Assembly: GCF_023634065.1 (NCBI RefSeq)
Contig: NZ_JALKCV010000004.1
Location: 186,001-250,000, forward strand
Direction: 5' to 3'
DNA length: 64,000 nt
From: Microbulbifer litoralis
GTDB taxonomy: Bacteria; Pseudomonadota; Gammaproteobacteria; Pseudomonadales; Cellvibrionaceae
Of the stretch, positions 56,829 through 64,000 are shown in pieces (position 1 is the first letter of the stretch; each line of letters begins with the position of its first letter). A program made the translations under genes and the position numbers. Below the pieces are notes generated by a model, which did no database searches, had not been told where the DNA came from, and worked only from the letters and a program-made list of their open reading frames with translations.

Positions 56829-57674
56829 CTACTCCGCCGCCCGCTCCCCGTGCAGGTCGTGGAGCTCGGCCAGCTTGTAGCCGCAGTGCTTGCAGTATTC
56901 GGCATCGGGGTCGTGATCGGCGCGGCTGCAGTTGTCGCAGCGATGCAGGGTGCGTTCGTGTCGCATCTCCGAGGCAAGCTCGGCGGTCACCAGCCCGGTG
57001 GGCACAGCGATGATCGAATAACCGATCAATGTGGTCAGCGCGGCTATCGCCTGGCCCAACGGCGTCTGCGGCACGATGTCGCCGTAACCGACGGTGGTGA
57101 TGGTGACGATCGCCCAGTAGATACTCTTGGGGATACTGGTAAAACCGTGGCGGGGCCCCTCGACCACGAACATCATGGCGCCGAAGATGATGCACAACAC
57201 CAGCATACCGGCGTAGAACACCAGGATCTTGCGCCGCGCCTGCCACAGCGAGCGCACCAGCAGGTTGGCATCGCGCAGATAACGCACGAGTTTGAGGACA
57301 CGAAAGATACGCAATACGCGCAGCAGGCGTATCACCAACAGGTAACTGGCGCCGGTGTAGAGCAGTGCCAGGTAGCTGGGCAGTATGGCCAGCAGGTCGA
57401 CGATACCGTAGAAACTGAAAACATAGGAGCGTCGATCCACCGCGCAGTAGATACGCAGCAGGTATTCAACGGTAAACAACGCCGTAAAAATCCACTCCAG
57501 GATGAAAAACAACTCGCCGTAACGGCCGGCCATACTCTCCACCGACACCAGCAATACCAGCCCCACGCTGGCCAGGATGGTCCAGATCAGCGCGACATCG
57601 AATGCCTTCCCGGCGGGTGTATCGGTACCGAAGATGACTTCGTTGAGCCATTTGCGGTTTCCTGTCAGTGGCAT
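56829..57674 (-). CDS. Voltage-gated-type potassium channel with C-terminal zinc ribbon
   Basis: A 281-residue six-helix ion channel. S4 is arginine-rich (IRLLRVLRIFRVLKLVRYLR, about 115-134), and the selectivity filter is TTVGYGD (193-199) between two pore helices, indicating K+ selectivity. After S6 a four-cysteine zinc ribbon follows (C246, C249, C261, C264, in CDNC and CKHC). The channel domain resembles KvAP/Kch types, and the zinc ribbon is found in several proteobacterial members. GGGAGGAA precedes ATG 57674. It is divergent from the YciH gene. Confidence 0.92.
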   Translation of the reverse strand: MPLTGNRKWLNEVIFGTDTPAGKAFDVALIWTILASVGLVLLVSVESMAGRYGELFFILEWIFTALFTVEYLLRIYCAVDRRSYVFSFYGIVDLLAILPSYLALLYTGASYLLVIRLLRVLRIFRVLKLVRYLRDANLLVRSLWQARRKILVFYAGMLVLCIIFGAMMFVVEGPRHGFTSIPKSIYWAIVTITTVGYGDIVPQTPLGQAIAALTTLIGYSIIAVPTGLVTAELASEMRHERTLHRCDNCSRADHDPDAEYCKHCGYKLAELHDLHGERAAE

Positions 57675-57794
57675 AAATTCCTCCCAGAAAGCCGAACTAT
57701 AGCGCCACACCACAGCCTTAGCCACGTCGCTTAACAAATTGCCCCGGCAGGCGTTACCCTCTGCGCATTGTCGAAATCACCGAGACCCGCAGTA

Positions 57795-58118
57795 ATGAAG
57801 AAAGAAAACCGCCTCGTCTACTCCACCGATCACGGCCGCATCCCGGAAGAACCCAAAACAGAGAAACGCCGCGAGGGCGATGGCATCGTGCGCATACAGC
57901 GTGAGACCAAGGGCCGCAAGGGCAAGGGGGTCACCTGTGTGCGCGGGCTGCCCGGCACCGACGCGGAGCTGAAACTGTTGCTGGCGGAGTTGAAGAAACG
58001 CTGCGGATGCGGCGGTGCCCTGAAGGATGGGGTAATCGAGATACAGGGAGACAAGCGCGCGGAGATCAAGGCGCTGCTGGAGGCCAGGGATTTCCAGGTC
58101 AAGCTGGCCGGCGGCTAG
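57795..58118 (+). CDS. yciH: SUI1/eIF1-like translation factor (YciH)
   Basis: A 107-residue protein of the SUI1 fold: IVRIQRETKGRKGKGVTCVRGLPGTDAELKLLLAELKKRCGCGGALKDGVIEIQGD (about 40-96) is the usual core with the basic KGRKGKGVT loop. Related to eukaryotic eIF1, it may influence initiation fidelity in bacteria. ATG 57795 is chosen; a TTG nine codons upstream keeps the frame open. The stop codon TAG is the first part of a CTAGTGG repeat copy. Confidence 0.92.
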   Translation: MKKENRLVYSTDHGRIPEEPKTEKRREGDGIVRIQRETKGRKGKGVTCVRGLPGTDAELKLLLAELKKRCGCGGALKDGVIEIQGDKRAEIKALLEARDFQVKLAGG

Positions 58119-58150
58119 TGGACCGCTCGCAAAGTTAGGTAACAGTTCGC
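58115..58150. repeat. CTAGTGG stop-codon-associated repeat, copy after yciH
   Basis: A 36-bp block, one base different from 26940-26975 in inverted orientation. Its TAG is the yciH stop codon. Confidence 0.9.
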
Positions 58151-58201
58151 GAACTTCCCGCAAAGCACACCAGGCGACGGGCCGCGCCCACCGCCGGATT
58201 C

Positions 58202-60736
58202 CTACCCGTATACCTGTGCCAGCCGCAGCGGGCGGATATTCATCTGCGCCTCCCGCTGCAGGCAGCGCTGTAACAGTTGCGCCAATTGAATGCGGTAGTG
58301 TTCACCGATCGCCGCGCCGGCATTTTTGCAGCGCAGCTCCATCACCTGCAATGCGTCCAGCTGCCCCTGCCGCTCGGCGGGGAGGTCCGGAATCTCGGCG
58401 CCGCCAACCCGCTGCTGTAATGCCTCGGCCAGTCCCAGTTCGCGCAGTGTCGTCGATTGTTCGACCGCGGCGGCCACAAGCTGTAGTTCCTTCGCCGCCA
58501 GGCCATAGAATTTCTGTACCGGTTCCCACTGGGCCGCATCCAGGTTGAGGTTGTCGATCATCAGGGTGCAGACAGTGGCGTAGTGATCCAGCCTGTCCAG
58601 GTGCGCCGCCAGCGGCCGGTAGGCCTCCAGTTGCTGCAGCGACCGCTGCGCGGACGGCCGGTCGCCGGCGGGCATCGATTCCACTGCGCGCTGGACGCGC
58701 AGGTAGAACACCCGGAACACCTGCTCCAGCTGTGACTCGGCCTCTTCCCGGCGCGCGCGGTTGTCCTTCAGGCTTTCGTCCGCGGCGGCGGGGGTTCCGC
58801 CACTGAGGAAAAAATCCCGCGGTTCGATCTTCACCTGGGCACGGATCAGGCCGGCCCCCAGTTGAATGGCAGCGCTGCGTCCCCGCAGGTCTTCCACCCG
58901 CAGTTGCAGGTCCCGCACCTCCACCAGCTTGCCCCGCAGCCAGTCGACGGCCGCCTGCAGGTCCATTGCCGCCAGTTCCTCACTGGCGGGCTGCTGGTCG
59001 GGCAACAATCCCTGCAGGGGCACCCGGTTGAAATATTCTCCCAGCACCTGCAGCGATTGCTCGGCCTCCCGGCTGGCCTGCAGGAGCTGCCGGTTGTCCA
59101 CCGGCCGGCTCGCGGCGTCGGCGATGGCCGCGCTTGTGCGCTTGCGCCATTCGGGCAACTGCCCGACCAGCTTCTGCACAGAAAATTCCCGCTCGACCAG
59201 CGCCGGCAATTGCAGGTCCTCCACCCGCGCAATACGTTCATTGTCGGCCGCCTGGGCGCTGTCCCAGGCATCCGAGGTCTGTGCCATCGCCAGTTCGATA
59301 TTGGAGCGGGTCTCGTCATCGAGCGATTGCAGCGTCCAGTGCACCGCTTCGGGATAATCCGCCAGTCGCTGGCCGGCGATCGCGGCCTCGCGGTTGATTT
59401 CGGCAACCACCAGCTCCGCGTGCACCAGCTGGTGCCACTTTTCGGCGAAGCGCACGAATCCGTCGCTGCCCAGTACCCGGGCCGCGCACGCATCGCCGCG
59501 GTATTCCAGCTGCCGCGCCAGCGGTGCCGTCACGGAACAGTGCAGGTCCAGCAATCGCTCCACCACCGGAACCAGCACACTGCCGCAGGCACCCAACGCC
59601 CGGTGCAACGGCCGCAGGGGCGCCGCTGGCCCGCCGTCCGGCGCCGCGATAGTGCGTCCGTTTTCCAGTGCCCACTGCATCCACTGCAGGCGGCGCGCGG
59701 TGCCCAGCGCCAGCAGTGCCGCCACGCCCCGCAGGCGGCCGGAGTAGACACCGGCGGCACGGGCCACCAGCGCGGCAAACTCGCTTCCGGACAGGGAACT
59801 GACGGCCGCCAGACCCAGGTCGAGATTCAACCGCCGCGCAAACAGGTCTTTCAGCCGCAGCGGTCGTGCCTTCACTTCAGCGCCGGCGTGCAGGGACAAT
59901 TGTGCCGGTACCGGCAATCCGGTTTTTTCCGCCAGCACCTCCAGCAGCAGGTACAGGCCCCGGGCATCGCTGCGCGCCAGCGGCAGGCCGCCCCGCCCTT
60001 CCGTATCGAACCGGCTGGCGGCGCACAGCGGCCACAACAGCAGTGCGGCGACAAAGCCGATCAGCGACAGGCTGACGATACAGCCGACGACGACCCACGG
60101 GCCGAACTCCCCCGCCAGAATTGATTGCGGCAGACGCCACAGTGAACGCAGGGCGCTGTAGCTACAGAGTAACGCCAGGCAGGCAAAGAGCGACGGTACC
60201 AGTGCCGCCGCCAAGGCACCGAACAGCAATTGCAGCCGACCGGCCAGGGACTCACCGCTTCTCGCTTCCTCATCTGCGAACAGCTCCTGCACCTGGGCCC
60301 TGGCCCGCGCCGTATTCTCGTTCACACTCGATCCGGAAGCCGCCGGCCTGTCGCTGGTGGTGTCTCCAGGTTTCCTTTTCGCGGCTTGGGGTGCCGTCGC
60401 CGCCGGCGCTTTTTCGGCAACTGCGCCAGCCGGTGTGGCGCTGCGCGCGCGGCGTTTCTGTGCAAACTCGAGCTTGGCCACCAGGCCGCCGTTGTCGAAC
60501 CTGCCCGCCGGGAAAACATCGACCCGCAGGCCGATTTTCTGCAGGCGGGTCTGGTATTCCACGACCTGCTTCGAGGTGAGTCCGTCCTTGATCACCCAGC
60601 CTTTCAATAGCAGGCGTTTCGCCTGGGCGGCGGGAATGGAGAAACTTCTGACCGCCTCCTGCACCACCTCCAGCGGCGGTTTGGATCGCAGGGTTTTTCC
60701 CGCGGAAACGACTTGATACATTTCCTGGCCAGACAT
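58202..60736 (-). CDS. Large membrane protein with degenerate M48-type peptidase domain
   Basis: An 844-residue protein. The N-terminus (about 5-85) is a small alpha/beta domain (YQVVSAGKTLRSKPPLEVVQ ... LQKIGLRVDVFPAG). A low-complexity linker, two membrane segments (about 175-200 and 210-240) and an M48-like region (about 250-450) follow. Where M48 enzymes have a HExxH in AHELGH, this protein reads A325-R326-A327-A328-G329-V330, losing both histidines and the glutamate. The later E411-Y-R-G-D415 element that corresponds to the ExxxD motif is kept. A long helical C-terminal domain (about 450-844) completes it. It is probably a pseudo-peptidase with a structural or adaptor role, function unknown. 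ATG 60736 has GGAG upstream. Confidence 0.65.
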   Translation of the reverse strand: MSGQEMYQVVSAGKTLRSKPPLEVVQEAVRSFSIPAAQAKRLLLKGWVIKDGLTSKQVVEYQTRLQKIGLRVDVFPAGRFDNGGLVAKLEFAQKRRARSATPAGAVAEKAPAATAPQAAKRKPGDTTSDRPAASGSSVNENTARARAQVQELFADEEARSGESLAGRLQLLFGALAAALVPSLFACLALLCSYSALRSLWRLPQSILAGEFGPWVVVGCIVSLSLIGFVAALLLWPLCAASRFDTEGRGGLPLARSDARGLYLLLEVLAEKTGLPVPAQLSLHAGAEVKARPLRLKDLFARRLNLDLGLAAVSSLSGSEFAALVARAAGVYSGRLRGVAALLALGTARRLQWMQWALENGRTIAAPDGGPAAPLRPLHRALGACGSVLVPVVERLLDLHCSVTAPLARQLEYRGDACAARVLGSDGFVRFAEKWHQLVHAELVVAEINREAAIAGQRLADYPEAVHWTLQSLDDETRSNIELAMAQTSDAWDSAQAADNERIARVEDLQLPALVEREFSVQKLVGQLPEWRKRTSAAIADAASRPVDNRQLLQASREAEQSLQVLGEYFNRVPLQGLLPDQQPASEELAAMDLQAAVDWLRGKLVEVRDLQLRVEDLRGRSAAIQLGAGLIRAQVKIEPRDFFLSGGTPAAADESLKDNRARREEAESQLEQVFRVFYLRVQRAVESMPAGDRPSAQRSLQQLEAYRPLAAHLDRLDHYATVCTLMIDNLNLDAAQWEPVQKFYGLAAKELQLVAAAVEQSTTLRELGLAEALQQRVGGAEIPDLPAERQGQLDALQVMELRCKNAGAAIGEHYRIQLAQLLQRCLQREAQMNIRPLRLAQVYG

Positions 60737-60938
60737 AATCGAGCTCCGGTAGAGATGGCGGCGACACATCCCGTGTCTATGGTCCGCGGAGCCTAAAAGA
60801 TTCCCCCGGTGCGCGGTGCGCACTGGTTCTCAACGACACCGGCCACCCATCGGCGCCGATCCAGAAAAGCGGCAACCCGCACAGCCGGAGCGTGAAGCAG
60901 ATCGTTATTGGCGCGACGATTATCCGTTGGCGACAGGA

Positions 60939-61601
60939 TCAACCGGCCGGGGCGAACAGCTGCAGCACCCGGTCGGCCAGCTCCGGCAGCGACAGGCCCC
61001 GGCTGCGGGGCTTGAACCAGGTATGGGTGTGGGTCAGCGCGCCCAGCAGCAGGCGCCGGGCCAGGGCCGGGTCTTCGCAGGGGTTGCCGGCAGCGGCGAT
61101 GACATCCCGCCAGAGTTGCTCGTAGTCATCCCTCAGCCGCAATACCCGCTTCTGGCTCTGCGGCGACAGGCTGCGCCACTCCACCACCAGGATCGAGAAA
61201 CCTGGCACGGCGAGACCGTGAATCGCCTCCAGCTCGCAGACGATACAGGCCCGCAGCTGCTGCCGCGGCGTGCCGGCCCGCGCCACCGCCTGTTCCATCC
61301 GCGCGCGGGCGAAGACGGTGACTTCCCGCATGACGCCGCAGAGAATCTCTTCCTTGCTGGCGAAATGGTGGAAGATACTGCCGGACAGGATCCCCACCTC
61401 GGCGGCAATATCCCGCACTGTCGTGCGCGCAAAACCCTTCTGCTCAAACAGCCGCGCGGCCGCATTCAGCAGCCGCCCCCGGGGCGAATCCGGATCGGTC
61501 AGCAGGCCGTCGGCAACCAGCGCGCTGACGAGCTGGCGCGGCGAGGGCACCCCCTGCGATTTCCCGGCCCCACCGCCACTTTGCTGCACACTGTTCGACA
61601 T
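60939..61601 (-). CDS. TetR family regulator (AtuR-like position)
   Basis: A 220-residue TetR regulator. The helix-turn-helix lies at about 38-85 (RGRLLNAAARLFEQKGFARTTVRDIAAEVGILSGSIFHHFASKEEIL). The C-terminal ligand domain is helical and has the EWRSLSPQSQKRVLRLRDDYEQLW stretch often seen in regulators of acyl-CoA metabolism. ATG 61601 is chosen because GGAG stands five bases upstream; ATG 61604 and GTG 61607 overlap it. It is divergent from the geranyl-CoA carboxylase gene, with a good inverted repeat (61634-61653) close to its own start. It likely represses both directions. Confidence 0.88.
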   Translation of the reverse strand: MSNSVQQSGGGAGKSQGVPSPRQLVSALVADGLLTDPDSPRGRLLNAAARLFEQKGFARTTVRDIAAEVGILSGSIFHHFASKEEILCGVMREVTVFARARMEQAVARAGTPRQQLRACIVCELEAIHGLAVPGFSILVVEWRSLSPQSQKRVLRLRDDYEQLWRDVIAAAGNPCEDPALARRLLLGALTHTHTWFKPRSRGLSLPELADRVLQLFAPAG

Positions 61602-61633
61602 CATCACTCCACTGCGGGTATAAACCGATTGAA

Positions 61634-61653
61634 TACCAAGCGCTTGCTTGGTA
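61634..61653. promoter_or_regulatory. Candidate TetR-family operator
   Basis: TACCAAGC-GCTT-GCTTGGTA: perfect 8-bp arms with a 4-base spacer. It lies 33 bases upstream of the TetR gene start and about 160 bases before the carboxylase gene, a usual place for an autoregulatory TetR site. Confidence 0.75.
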
Positions 61654-61810
61654 GCGTTAAGCCATTCTGCGGTTTCACCCCGGCGGGTGCAAGGGCCGGA
61701 CAGCCGCGACCACGGAGAATAACAATGCCCCATCGCAGCCCCTTCAATGGTCCTGGCCGCGCCACAGGATCACAGGTAACCGGGAACCTCAAAGCGGAGG
61801 GCAACCCCTG

Positions 61811-63418
61811 ATGCAACCCATCGACTCCGCGCTGGACACCAGCTCTGCCGAATTCAATGACAACCGCGCGGCGATGCTCGAGGCCATCGAGCGGTTTCGC
61901 GCAGCGGAACGAAAGCCGGTAGAGGCGGAGTTGCAGAAAGCGGAGCGCTACCGCGAACGCGGCTGGCTGCTGCCGAGGGAACGCCTGAACCGGCTGCTGG
62001 ATCCCGGCGCGCCCTTTATCGAACTGTGCGCACTGGCCGGCTACAGGCTCTACGACGACCGCGACGGCAGCGGTGCCGGCGGTGGCGCCATCTGCGGTAT
62101 CGGCAGCGTCGGTGGCCGGCGCTGCCTGGTGCGGGTGGACAACTACGCGGTCAAGGGCGGCACCATTTCGCCGGCCGGTATGGACAAGGCGCTGCGCATG
62201 CAGCAGATAGCGCGGGAAAACTGCCTGCCGATCGTGACCCTGGCCCAGAGCGGCGGCGCCAACCTGACGTATGCAACCGAGACTTTCGCCCCCGGCGGCC
62301 GCGGTTTCGCCAACCAGGCGCGGCTGTCGGCCGCAGGCATTGTGCAGGTCACCGTGGTGCACGGCGGCGCCACTGCCGGCGGCGCCTACCAGCCCGGGCT
62401 GTCGGATTACGTGGTGATGGTGCGCGACCAGGCGGGCATGTACCTGGCCGGCCCGCCGCTACTGAAAGCCGCCACCGGCGAAATTGCCGACGGCGAGACG
62501 CTCGGCGGTGCGGAAATGCACTGCCAACAGTCCGGCAGCGGCGACTACCTGGCGGAAAACGACGAGGACGGCATCCGCCTGGCGCGGGAAATCGTCGCCA
62601 GCCTGCCCCACCCCACTTCCGCGCCACTACCGACAGAGTGGCGGCAGCCCCGCTATCCGATCGACGAATTGCTGGGCCTGGTTCCGGCGGACAGCAGGAA
62701 ACCCTACGACGTGCGCGAAGTCCTCGCCCGCATCGCCGACGATTCCGCCCTGCTGGATTTCAAGCCCGAATTCGACCGCCAGACTTTCTGCGGCCATATC
62801 CGCATCGAGGGGCACCCGATCGGTGTCATCGGCAACAACGGTCCGATCACGCCCGCGGGTGCCAACAAGGCGGCGCAGTTTATCCAGCTGTGCGAGCAGA
62901 GCGGCACGCCGCTGCTGTTCCTGCACAATACCACCGGTTTTATGGTCGGTACCGACGTCGAGCAGCAGGGCATCATCAAGCACGGATCGAAAATGATCCA
63001 GGCGGTGGCCAACACCAGTGTGCCCAGGATCAGTATCGTGGTCGGCGGCTCCTACGGCGCCGGCAACTACGCCATGTGCGGACGCGGTTTCGACCCGCGC
63101 TTTATCTTCGCCTGGCCGAATTCCCGCACCGCGGTTATGGGCGCAGCCCAGGCGGGCAAGGTGTTGCGCATCGTCAGCGAACAGAAGATGCAACGCAGTG
63201 GACAGGTGGATAAGACGGCACTGGATAAACTGGAAACCGATACCGCCGCGTTTATGCAAGCCGGCTCCGACGCCCTGGCCTGCAGCGCGCGCCTGTGGGA
63301 CGACGGCATTATCGATCCGCGGGATACGCGCAAGCTGCTGGGTATGTTGCTGGAGATCTGCCGCGAGGCGGAGCTGTCGCAAGCGAGAAAAAACACTTTC
63401 GGCGTGGCCAGGTTCTAA
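61811..63418 (+). CDS. atuC: Acyl-CoA carboxylase beta subunit (geranyl-CoA carboxylase, AtuC-like)
   Basis: A 535-residue biotin-dependent carboxyltransferase subunit. Two crotonase-fold halves are visible: the first with LAQSGGANLTYATETF and VHGGATAGGAYQPGLSDYV (about 140-200), the second with GNNGPITPAGANKAAQFIQLCEQ, LFLHNTTGFMVGTDVEQQGIIKHGSKMIQAVANT and VGGSYGAGNYAMCGRGFDPRFIFAWPNSRTAVMG (about 340-450). From memory it resembles geranyl-CoA carboxylase AtuC of Pseudomonas aeruginosa more than methylcrotonyl-CoA carboxylase LiuB; the two are close, so this is a likely but not certain call. GGAGGG precedes ATG 61811. The biotin-carrying alpha subunit is not in the window. Confidence 0.85.
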   Translation: MQPIDSALDTSSAEFNDNRAAMLEAIERFRAAERKPVEAELQKAERYRERGWLLPRERLNRLLDPGAPFIELCALAGYRLYDDRDGSGAGGGAICGIGSVGGRRCLVRVDNYAVKGGTISPAGMDKALRMQQIARENCLPIVTLAQSGGANLTYATETFAPGGRGFANQARLSAAGIVQVTVVHGGATAGGAYQPGLSDYVVMVRDQAGMYLAGPPLLKAATGEIADGETLGGAEMHCQQSGSGDYLAENDEDGIRLAREIVASLPHPTSAPLPTEWRQPRYPIDELLGLVPADSRKPYDVREVLARIADDSALLDFKPEFDRQTFCGHIRIEGHPIGVIGNNGPITPAGANKAAQFIQLCEQSGTPLLFLHNTTGFMVGTDVEQQGIIKHGSKMIQAVANTSVPRISIVVGGSYGAGNYAMCGRGFDPRFIFAWPNSRTAVMGAAQAGKVLRIVSEQKMQRSGQVDKTALDKLETDTAAFMQAGSDALACSARLWDDGIIDPRDTRKLLGMLLEICREAELSQARKNTFGVARF

Positions 63419-63581
63419 CAGCAGAGCCCACCTGGGTGCGCCGGGCTCCGGCTCGGCATCGCGACCAACTGCCACTCCCGGCCGGACCACTCCTACAAAC
63501 TCAAGTTTCGGAGTTGAGAAACCTTGAAAATTGGCACAGAGCCGGGTGGCCGGGAAGCGGAAGAAACAACGGGATAAAATA

Positions 63582-64000
63582 ATGAGACTCACCGACGAAC
63601 ACCGCGAACTGCAGCGCACCGTACGCAACTTCGTGCAGCGGGAAATCAATCCCCACGTCCCCGAATGGGAACAGGCTGGCGCCTTCCCGATCTGCGAACT
63701 GTTCCGGCAACTGGGCAAGCTGGGGCTGCTGGGTATCGGCAAGTCCACGGATTACGGCGGCCTCGGTCTCGATTTCAGTTACGAAATGGTCTTCCTGGAA
63801 GAGTTGGGTGCGGCCCATTGCGGCGGTGTGCCGCTGTCCATCGCCGTGCAGACCGCCATGTCCACGCCGGCACTAGCCAACTTCGCCAACGATACGCTAA
63901 AGGGGGAATTCCTGGGCCCGGCGATCCGCGGCGAGATGGTGGGCGCCATCGCTGTTTCCGAACCCGGCGCCGGCTCCGATGTGGCCGGTGTCAAGACCAC
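63582..64000 (+). CDS. atuD: Acyl-CoA dehydrogenase, N-terminal part (citronellyl-CoA dehydrogenase-like, cut by edge)
   Basis: The ATG at 63582 opens a frame that runs off the right edge after 139 complete codons. It starts LTDEHRELQRTVRNFVQREINPHVPEWEQAGAFPI, as acyl-CoA dehydrogenases do, and includes GLLGIGKSTDYGGLGLDFSYEMVFLEELGAAHCGGVPLSIAVQTAMSTPAL and the FAD/substrate stretch GAIAVSEPGAGSDVAGVKT. Following atuC, it fits citronellyl-CoA dehydrogenase AtuD in the acyclic terpene pathway. The catalytic glutamate lies beyond the window, and an isovaleryl-CoA-type enzyme remains possible. Confidence 0.75.
   Translation, partial: MRLTDEHRELQRTVRNFVQREINPHVPEWEQAGAFPICELFRQLGKLGLLGIGKSTDYGGLGLDFSYEMVFLEELGAAHCGGVPLSIAVQTAMSTPALANFANDTLKGEFLGPAIRGEMVGAIAVSEPGAGSDVAGVKT

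Overview
The window is GC-rich, gene-dense bacterial chromosome with about 55 protein genes. I saw no rRNA, tRNA, CRISPR array, insertion sequence or prophage. The gene set points to a marine-type gammaproteobacterium: MetH, a siroheme sulfite reductase with a DUF934 partner, TyrR/PhhA, CmoA/CmoB/CmoM, RsmJ, SlyX, a YejM-type inner-membrane sulfatase, MsrA and a TolC/RND efflux set. The dispersed palindromes and gene orders remind me of Microbulbifer and related Cellvibrionales, but that is recognition from memory and not a database result.

Layout. 1-7.6 kb: the start of a 5-oxoprolinase running off the left edge, divergent metH, two small membrane proteins, and sulfite reductase with DUF934. 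7.7-12.7 kb: a translationally coupled ATP-grasp / CocE-type hydrolase pair, then asnS. 12.9-19.8 kb (minus): two secreted SGNH esterases, the cstA / cory-CC-star / ArsA-like ATPase operon, a membrane-anchored 'half MreB' and a CaiB-type CoA-transferase. 19.9-26.8 kb: an Mpo1-like protein, divergent tyrR/phhA sharing one perfect TyrR box, an Lrp regulator, a class V aminotransferase-like enzyme and a CPA2 antiporter. 27-32.8 kb (minus): an outer-membrane factor / adaptor / RND pump operon. 33-43 kb: glutaryl-CoA dehydrogenase, a UPF0126 channel, a lipoprotein hydrolase, a sulfurtransferase, MsrA, a methyltransferase, a porin, a J-domain membrane protein and YejM.

43-51.4 kb: cmoM and cmoA-cmoB, the SAM-dependent enzymes of the cmo5U/mcmo5U tRNA wobble pathway, lie within 7 kb on opposite strands around a PreP-like protease. 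sdaA follows. 51.4-60.7 kb: rsmJ, envelope proteins (an LEA-like anchored protein, a TIMP-like secreted protein, an OmpA-like lipoprotein), slyX, a serine hydrolase, a Kv-type channel with a zinc ribbon, a YciH/SUI1 protein, and a large M48-like protein whose zinc motif has been lost. 60.9-64 kb: the start of a geranyl-CoA/citronellyl-CoA (Atu-type) degradation locus with its TetR regulator, a candidate operator, the carboxylase beta subunit and a truncated acyl-CoA dehydrogenase.

Intergenic space is rich in repeats: two GAGTCCC heptamer arrays in front of metH and sdaA, and four families of dispersed palindromes. One family repeatedly sits on stop codons and supplies the C-terminus of the RND pump. 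The items that most merit follow-up are the cstA/cory-CC-star/ArsA operon, the ATP-grasp/CocE pair, the degenerate M48 protein, the half-actin protein and the stop-codon-associated repeat.
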